Of a stretch of 64,000 bases of DNA, positions 58,332-64,000 are shown one piece after another. The stretch is from Azolla caroliniana (lineage: Eukaryota; Polypodiophyta). A program made the position numbers and the translations under genes. Location: contig JBHGNT010000068.1 of assembly GCA_043228905.1 (NCBI GenBank), positions 62,001 through 126,000 on the forward strand, in the 5' to 3' direction. The notes below the pieces were generated by a model. That model did not search any database. It was given only the letters and a program-made list of their open reading frames with translations, and had not been told where the DNA came from. Each line of letters starts with the position of its first letter. The first letter of the stretch is position 1.

Positions 58332-58915
58332 GAAAAAAGCAAAAGGTTGGAAACTAAGTTCTAAACTCTTTCTTTCTATTTGGTGTGTGTGTCTGTGTGT
58401 GTGGGTGGGTGCACGCGTGTACCTTCATTAATTGTTAATCCTTTTTGGTGAATTCTCACACTCACTTCACATTTGGGTGGACATGGTTTAGGTTCGGAAT
58501 TTTTTTCAATGTGTATGCTTGTAGTATCACGAGTAGAATTTCATAAGTGTGGTGGTGGACCGCGGTCCCAAGCACGATGTATGTGATGCCATGTTCTTTC
58601 GAAAAAAGCAAAAGGTTGGAAACTAAGTTCTAAACTCTTTCTTTCTGTTTGGGGTGTGTGTGTGTGTGCGCGCACGCGCGTGTGTATCTTCATTAATTGT
58701 TGTATATACTTTTTTGAAGTTTAATGAGAAGAATCCTTTTTCGTGAATTCTAAAAAGAGATTTCATTAATGCTTAGTCACAATCACTTCACATTTGGGTG
58801 TACATGGTTTAGGTCCGGAAATTTTTTCAATGTGTATGCTTGTAGTATCACGACTAGAATTTCGTAAGTGTGGTGGCGGTCCCAAGCACGATGTGTGTGA
58901 TGCCATGTTTGATCA
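58332..58915. repeat. Imperfect tandem duplication of about 270-310 bp
   Basis: AAAAAAGCAAAAGGTTGGAA...CTTTCTTTCT, a GT-rich microsatellite, CACTTCACATTTGGGTG, ATGTGTATGCTTGTAGTATC and CCCAAGCACGATGT occur in the same order in 58332-58600 and 58601-58915. Confidence 0.85.
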
Positions 58916-60295
58916 CATTCTTAACAAAGACATTGATTCCCCATGCCTAAAGACAAAAAATATTGCTGATATGTGACATTGATTCCCCATGTCTCACATA
59001 TCAAAACTTTAATGGATATATAGAAGAGAAATTTGTATTGAAACATAGTGGAGCACATCTCTTAGCACATTTTACATAAGAAAGAAAGGAAGTCATAAGT
59101 ATACTAAATCTGTGAGACATAAATCCATTAAATGATTGTGGCTGAAATCATATAATGTTATAGTAGAATTATGCAAGATGTACAATGAAGCTTCACAATA
59201 TACTCATCCTCATAAGGAAATTCAAACTACGGAAAAGACAAAACTGCGGCATGGTATATGAGTTGGGGAATCACAATCGAACCAATCATGTCAAAGAGAA
59301 AGTTGTGTAAGAGTTTGTTAGGTATTCAAATTTCATTTTACAATAAGAGTATATACGCTCCACTTCCATGCAAGAAGTCTTCCTTACTCCTTGATTTCTC
59401 AACAAATGAAGTTAAATCACAATGAGAAAACCATTGCTTTTATAATCTGCAATAAATCCAAACCAGCATATACAAAATACATGTGCATAGATTCTTCCAA
59501 CTACGAATATATAATACATAATACATTGTCAATGTATAGTGTATGCTTCACAACTTTTCTCCTAAAGAAATTGTCAAGAGAGAAGTGATGATATATTTCA
59601 ACTTCATTGGGAGCTCGAAAACATGACTTATCGGACCAAATACTCAAGTTACCGAGAACTGATGATATTTAACTTCTTTGGGAGACTGAAACCATCACTT
59701 CCTAGTAGGTGTCCCATGGGTGCAACACCATCAATGTTCGCAATTTGCTCTTTTACCTCTTTTTTTACCAACAAGAGAACAATAGAAGAGAGACATGAGA
59801 GAGATAGAAAGCCCTTTGTACTAACAAAAGAGAGTGGCACAATGATCCCCAAGATTTTGAGGTAATAAAAGAGATTTACACCGCTTGGAACATTATGACA
59901 ATTTCAAATCGTGAGGTAACTTCGTTCGCAAATCAGATGCAATCCTGCTATTTGAACAATACATATCAACGTAAATGTCCATGAATCGAAATCTAATGTT
60001 GCATTTACTATACCAGCAAAACAAATGCAAATAACTTGAATATCTCTGTCAATGTACATTTTATCAATTTCCTTCTCCTCAAACAATGGCATTACACATT
60101 CAGTTTCCAACACCAACTAAAGGCTGGAAAACAATAGCCTTGTTTGGGGCCAATGCTAAACTGCTTCTAGATAGACCTATAATCATATGTAGAAGGAAGT
60201 CAGCAACCCGAAAGAAAATATTTAAGGCAACTGCTACATCAATACAACTCTCCCCAAATCATACAAAGAAAGCAATCAAAACAAAAACATGTAAA
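58916..60295. other. Intergenic DNA downstream of the HCT-like gene
   Basis: It includes the likely 3' UTR of the gene at 60296-62161. No other gene is recognised. Confidence 0.45.
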
Positions 60296-62161
60296 TTAGT
60301 TTGACATGCATAGGAAGATTTTGGCGAACGATGCCATGTGTTGGCGTTGGAGAGAGATGATGAGTCGGAAGCCACCCGCATTGGAGGCCAATGGTGACCT
60401 CATGACATAAGCGAGTCCTTCAAATCCGATGTGGGCAGGGCCCGCATGGATAGGCTGCCCCCACCCGAAATCACACTCATAGATAGGCAATTGGGTCCAA
60501 CTTGTGAACCCCACATTGGGTGATGCAAACGTGTGTGCCCCCTTGATAAAGCGCTTCGTGTCGGGAACCTCTTCTAAAAAGTCCAAGGCCGAGCGGCAGT
60601 ATGGGTCATCGAGTTTCCGTAGCGCCTGCCTGACCCGGCTGGCTGCCACCACAATGTCTTCCTTCACTACCTCGCCCGCATCTGCCGCCATTACACTGGT
60701 AAAGATCACATTCCCAAAGTAGCCTTCTGGTAGTCCACGCATCCGCGACCGTCCATCCACTGCCACAATCATCTTGCTCTTCACCCCTTCCCCTAGTTTC
60801 CTCGCCTCACACACTGACCTCCACAAGTGTGCTGCCAGTAGCTCGTACGACGTGTAGGGCTTGGTATCCCCTGTGCCCGCAGCCAGGTGTTCTTCCTGCA
60901 TCTGCTTCAGCTTTTGCACAAGCTCTTTTGGGATCTCAAACATCTCCACTATGCTCTCATCGGCATTGGCTTTTGCTGTACTCACTTTTCCAGCATTGAC
61001 CACATGGTTGTTGCTGTGGTGCCCATTTGACTCTTCATCCTCTTCTTCCTCAGATCCATTGCTACTAGAATTTATCGTATGATCATTGTCATTATCATGG
61101 TCTGCATCCAAAGGAGGTTCATGTTGCAGCCCATTCGCCACCTGATTATGTGTAGAAGAACCATTTGTGATGGTCACTTCACCATTAGATTTATGCCCAT
61201 TCGACACATCATGTTCGGTGCTTGAATCATCAAAGGCATTGAGGGAATGCTTCCGTTTACCCATGCTAGAGGGGGGGGTATATGGGGCTGCTGCACCCAC
61301 TTTCTCAGCATTATAGTTGGGGGGTAATGGCAAAGAGAGGTATTCTTCATGAGCAAATTCCGGGGTTGGAGGGGTTCTCGCCTGGAGGCACTTGCGATCG
61401 AAGTAAACCTTGTCATTGAAAGGGACACCTCTGGATATGTCGGCCCAAGTGTTGAGAAATTTAACGGCTGATTTTCCATCGGCCACATGATGCTCGATGC
61501 CAGTTCCAACAGAAATACCGCCGCATTTGAATTTGGTGACCTAAAAAGGAACAAAAAGGAAAAAGGAGAACATGTCACATAGGAGCGGACGTAAAGAAAA
61601 AAGGCCTACCTTGAGGCGTCCTCTAAATCTAGAGTACACACCTCAATATCTAGCTAAAGAAGGGACACCCACATGAGGGAGGGGAAAGAGTTTAGTACAG
61701 ATCTGTATAGCTCAGCTGAATTGGTTGGTTCCTACCTGTATGACCACCAGGGGCTGCGTGGCGAGATCGGCAGTGGAATCGAGCGTGGGGACAAGGTCCA
61801 GAAGATTCGGGTTGGGTGTGAAACCACCAGGCAGTGCGTTCATTTCGCAAGAGCAGTGTGCCTCAACGAACAAGACACCTGCGTCGTTACAATCGATCTG
61901 GAGGCGGCCGGAAGGGTCATGGGAGAGGCGGCCGGCCATGGGCCAGAAGTGGGAAAGCGCGGTGCCCAATGCCTGCTTCAGACGAGAGATCTCGTGATGA
62001 TGATCAGAGGCAAGCAGGGGATGCTTCTTGTCGAAGAAATAGACGGTCTTGATGTAGGCGTTGAGGATGACGAGGTCCAAATTGGAGGTCCACAGGGATG
62101 AGGGGTGGGGGATGGGATTCAGGGGGACAACCATCTCTGAATTCACCACTTCTACATCCAT
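60296..62161 (-). CDS. BAHD acyltransferase, HCT type (hydroxycinnamoyl-CoA:shikimate hydroxycinnamoyltransferase-like)
   Basis: Exon 1 is 62161-61736 (142 codons) and exon 2 is 61540-60296; the intron is GT/AG and phase 0; 556 residues in total. The N-terminus MDVEVVNSEMVVPLNPIPHP and LVILNAYIKTVYFF match the BAHD start. Catalytic HHVAD is at 159-163 and the structural DFGWG motif at 499-503. FDRKCLQARTPPTP and DGRSRMRGLPEGYFGNVIF are HCT-like. HCT moves the coumaroyl group from CoA to shikimate in the cytosol, the step before 3-hydroxylation in monolignol and caffeate synthesis. Residues about 233-336 are an extra low-complexity block rich in Asn, Ser, His, Asp and Glu, which makes the protein about 120 residues longer than usual. 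Shikimate versus quinate or other acceptor preference cannot be fixed from sequence alone. Confidence 0.93.
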
Positions 62162-62402
62162 CGCTCTTCTCTGTTTTCTTCTTCTTCTTCTTCTTCTTCT
62201 TCCTCTTAACTATGACAAGTATGGCCACTGCTACTGCTACTGCTACTGCTACTGCTTCCTCTACCCCTCTCTCTGGGATCTGTATTTAGGTTTGCTTCGC
62301 TAAGTTTTGGTGGATTTTGTGGGCACCGACGTCTGAAGAAGAAGAAGAACGTCTATCTCTCTCTCTCTCTCTCTATCTCTCTGTCTGTCTTTATTTCGTC
62401 TA

Positions 62403-62412
62403 CTATTTATAG
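62403..62412 (-). promoter_or_regulatory. Probable TATA box of the HCT-like gene
   Basis: CTATAAATAG on the minus strand, about 240 bp before the ATG. The stretch between is GA- and GAA-rich, typical of a plant 5' leader. Confidence 0.6.
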
Positions 62413-62573
62413 GTATCTTCTAATAAAAGTAGGGAGGGGAGGGCAGAAATAGTAGAAGAAGAGTGGGCTTCCTCCCTCCCTCCCTCTTCTTGTCTTTGCC
62501 TGCTTGCTTCTCTTTCTCTTTTTGAAACCCTCCTTCTTCTTCTCTCTCCACGTCTCTCTCTCTCTCTCTCTCT

Positions 62574-62640
62574 CTTTGGCCTTAGAAGACGTTAATACAT
62601 CTTTCTTTCTTTCTTTCTCTCTCTCTTTCCTTCTTCTCTT
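62574..62640 (+). mobile_element. LINE-A 3' tail fragment (about 60 bp) in a (CT)n tract
   Basis: TTTGGCCTTAGAAGACGTTAAT (62575-62596), then ACATC, (TTTC)n and (TC)n, is identical to the terminal block of LINE-A (compare 16948-16995). It is preceded directly by (TC)n at 62552-62574, so it looks like an extremely 5'-truncated insertion into a microsatellite about 165 bp upstream of the TATA box of the HCT-like gene. Confidence 0.85.
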
Positions 62641-62826
62641 GTGTGTGTGTGTGTGTGTGTCTGGGCCTCTGACTAGCATTTTTATTTGTGGCACATGTTC
62701 CCCGTGCCTCCCTTGCCATTATTACTCGCATATTTTCTTTGAATTCCTTTGGGGATGTTAATCTGTGGCTCTTCCCAACACCACACACCCCCCAATTCAT
62801 CCACACCCTCATGTTTTTGTTGGATT

Positions 62827-62828
<2 letters not shown>

Positions 62829-62880
<52 letters not shown>
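62829..62880. repeat. (CT)n microsatellite
   Basis: About 26 CT units upstream of the HCT-like gene; a potential further target for LINE-A if its TC preference is real. Confidence 0.9.
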
Positions 62881-62883
<3 letters not shown>

Positions 62884-64000
62884 TGTTCCTTCTACACCTC
62901 TACTCTACTCTCTCTTGTGTCTTGGCTCTTCTCTTCTGGACACACATGGTTCGCTCCGCTACATATGCACCGTGACCCCACATCACATCACACTCTATCC
63001 ATCTCTCCACTTCAGTAAATACGTCATGTTGCTCACTTGTTAGCTGTTAGCATCCCTTCACACACGCACATGCTCGCTCGCATATTCAACAGATGCCCCT
63101 ACCTTGCGGCTGCCCCACCTCACTCTCCAATGTCCATGCATATATGTATATATATATATATGCTCCATCATCCTCGTATCATACTTTTTGCTTTACATCG
63201 TATTTATTGATAATCGTTTATGTGTAAGTAATCGCCTCTGAAAAAAAGGTCAACATGTTACGTGCTCTCCACGTAGTGCATTATTTTAATACGTAAGAGT
63301 GCCTCACCCCTCAATACTTCCCAAAACTTGTAAGTAAGAGGGGAAGGAGGGAGGAGGGCACATTTGCTAAATCATTGATATTGTGGTTCATCTTCTCGGG
63401 ATACATACTTTTCGAATGTTTTTGGTTAAATCGGAGGGAATGCTTATTCGTATTTTTGAAATTGAACAAAGTTCTCGATTTTGATAATTATATACCCCAT
63501 GCAACCTTTGGAATGCTAACACGATAGCATGTGTTTATGGATTTGGCCATGTATTCTACGGTCAAGGCTTGTGTTTCTAATACACATTTATGTACAACTA
63601 TGTGAGAGCGAGTAAGAATGGGAGATGATGATGTTTGACATGAGATTCTGGGCAAATAGAGCAATGAGAGTAAGGATTTAGGACGGTGGGAAAGAATTTT
63701 TTTTATTTTTTTATTTTTTTATTTTTTATTTTTATTTTTTTTGGGGGGAGGGGGGGGGGGGGATTGGCCACACAAAGCATGTGGGTTTTACATAGAAAGT
63801 CAGAATGCATGGGGCCATATCTCACCATTTCTGAATTCGCTCATGCATATTTCAACTTTGGAGGCTTCCCTCGATGCCAAGATCCTTAAAACTTACGCAT
63901 GAGCATCTTTTGAGAGGGTTTGTAAATTAAAGGCCCCATGGACAAGGTAAAATTGCATAGCTATTAAACCATATGCATTAATCATTAGATTGTAGGTTAA
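62881..64000. other. Intergenic DNA at the right edge
   Basis: No gene recognised. A T-rich run followed by a G run lies at 63698-63761. Confidence 0.45.

Noticed and set aside
61673-62101. Plus-strand ORFs over exon 1 of the HCT-like gene
   Set aside because: Antisense shadows without domains; the minus frame is a clear BAHD N-terminus.

Overview
The window is nuclear DNA from a land plant, most likely a fern. This is inferred from the style of the intronless PLS-type PPR gene, the HCT-like BAHD gene with an expanded loop, spliced plant-type genes, AT-rich intergenic DNA and dense LINE/Copia content. I see no prokaryotic or organellar gene sets, no CRISPR array and no convincing tRNA or rRNA gene.

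Host genes: (1) the 3' part of a dehydroquinate dehydratase/shikimate dehydrogenase (DHQ-SDH) gene at 1-1227(+), running off the left edge; (2) a full ten-exon DHQ-SDH paralogue at 22543-27066(+); (3) an 852-residue PPR gene at 28839-31397(-); (4) an alpha-expansin with one intron at 41077-42030(+); (5) a two-exon BAHD acyltransferase of HCT type at 60296-62161(-) with a low-complexity insertion of about 105 residues. DHQ-SDH makes shikimate and HCT typically uses it as acyl acceptor, so two phenylpropanoid-feeding activities share the window, although about 33 kb and several transposons separate them.

Mobile DNA fills most of the rest. From 2.6 to 17 kb there is a head-to-tail array of one non-LTR family (here LINE-A): a diverged 3' fragment, a complete copy with intact ORF1 and ORF2, and a second copy interrupted by a young, intact minus-strand Copia element (Copia-1). 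LINE-A shows two unusual things. ORF1 and ORF2 lie in the same frame separated only by one UGA followed by CGG, which looks like a programmed stop-readthrough site. In addition, every LINE-A 3' end seen here lies in a (TTTC)n/(TC)n tract, and each copy runs into the next through such a tract, suggesting targeting of TC microsatellites. A roughly 60-bp LINE-A tail also sits in a (CT)n tract upstream of the HCT gene.

The right two thirds hold a second LINE family (LINE-B, three 5'-truncated copies with recognisable target-site duplications, at 33.2, 43.9 and 54.2 kb), an hAT relic with matching 19-bp terminal inverted repeats and an 8-bp duplication (36.4-37.7 kb), a decayed Copia (Copia-2, 45.3-51.0 kb), a solo LTR with a 5-bp duplication (55.2 kb), nested inverted-repeat elements (51.4-53.2 kb), two related MITE-like repeats (21.6 and 32.3 kb) and several local tandem duplications. 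Boundaries were read by eye from exact or near-exact repeats; no database search was run.
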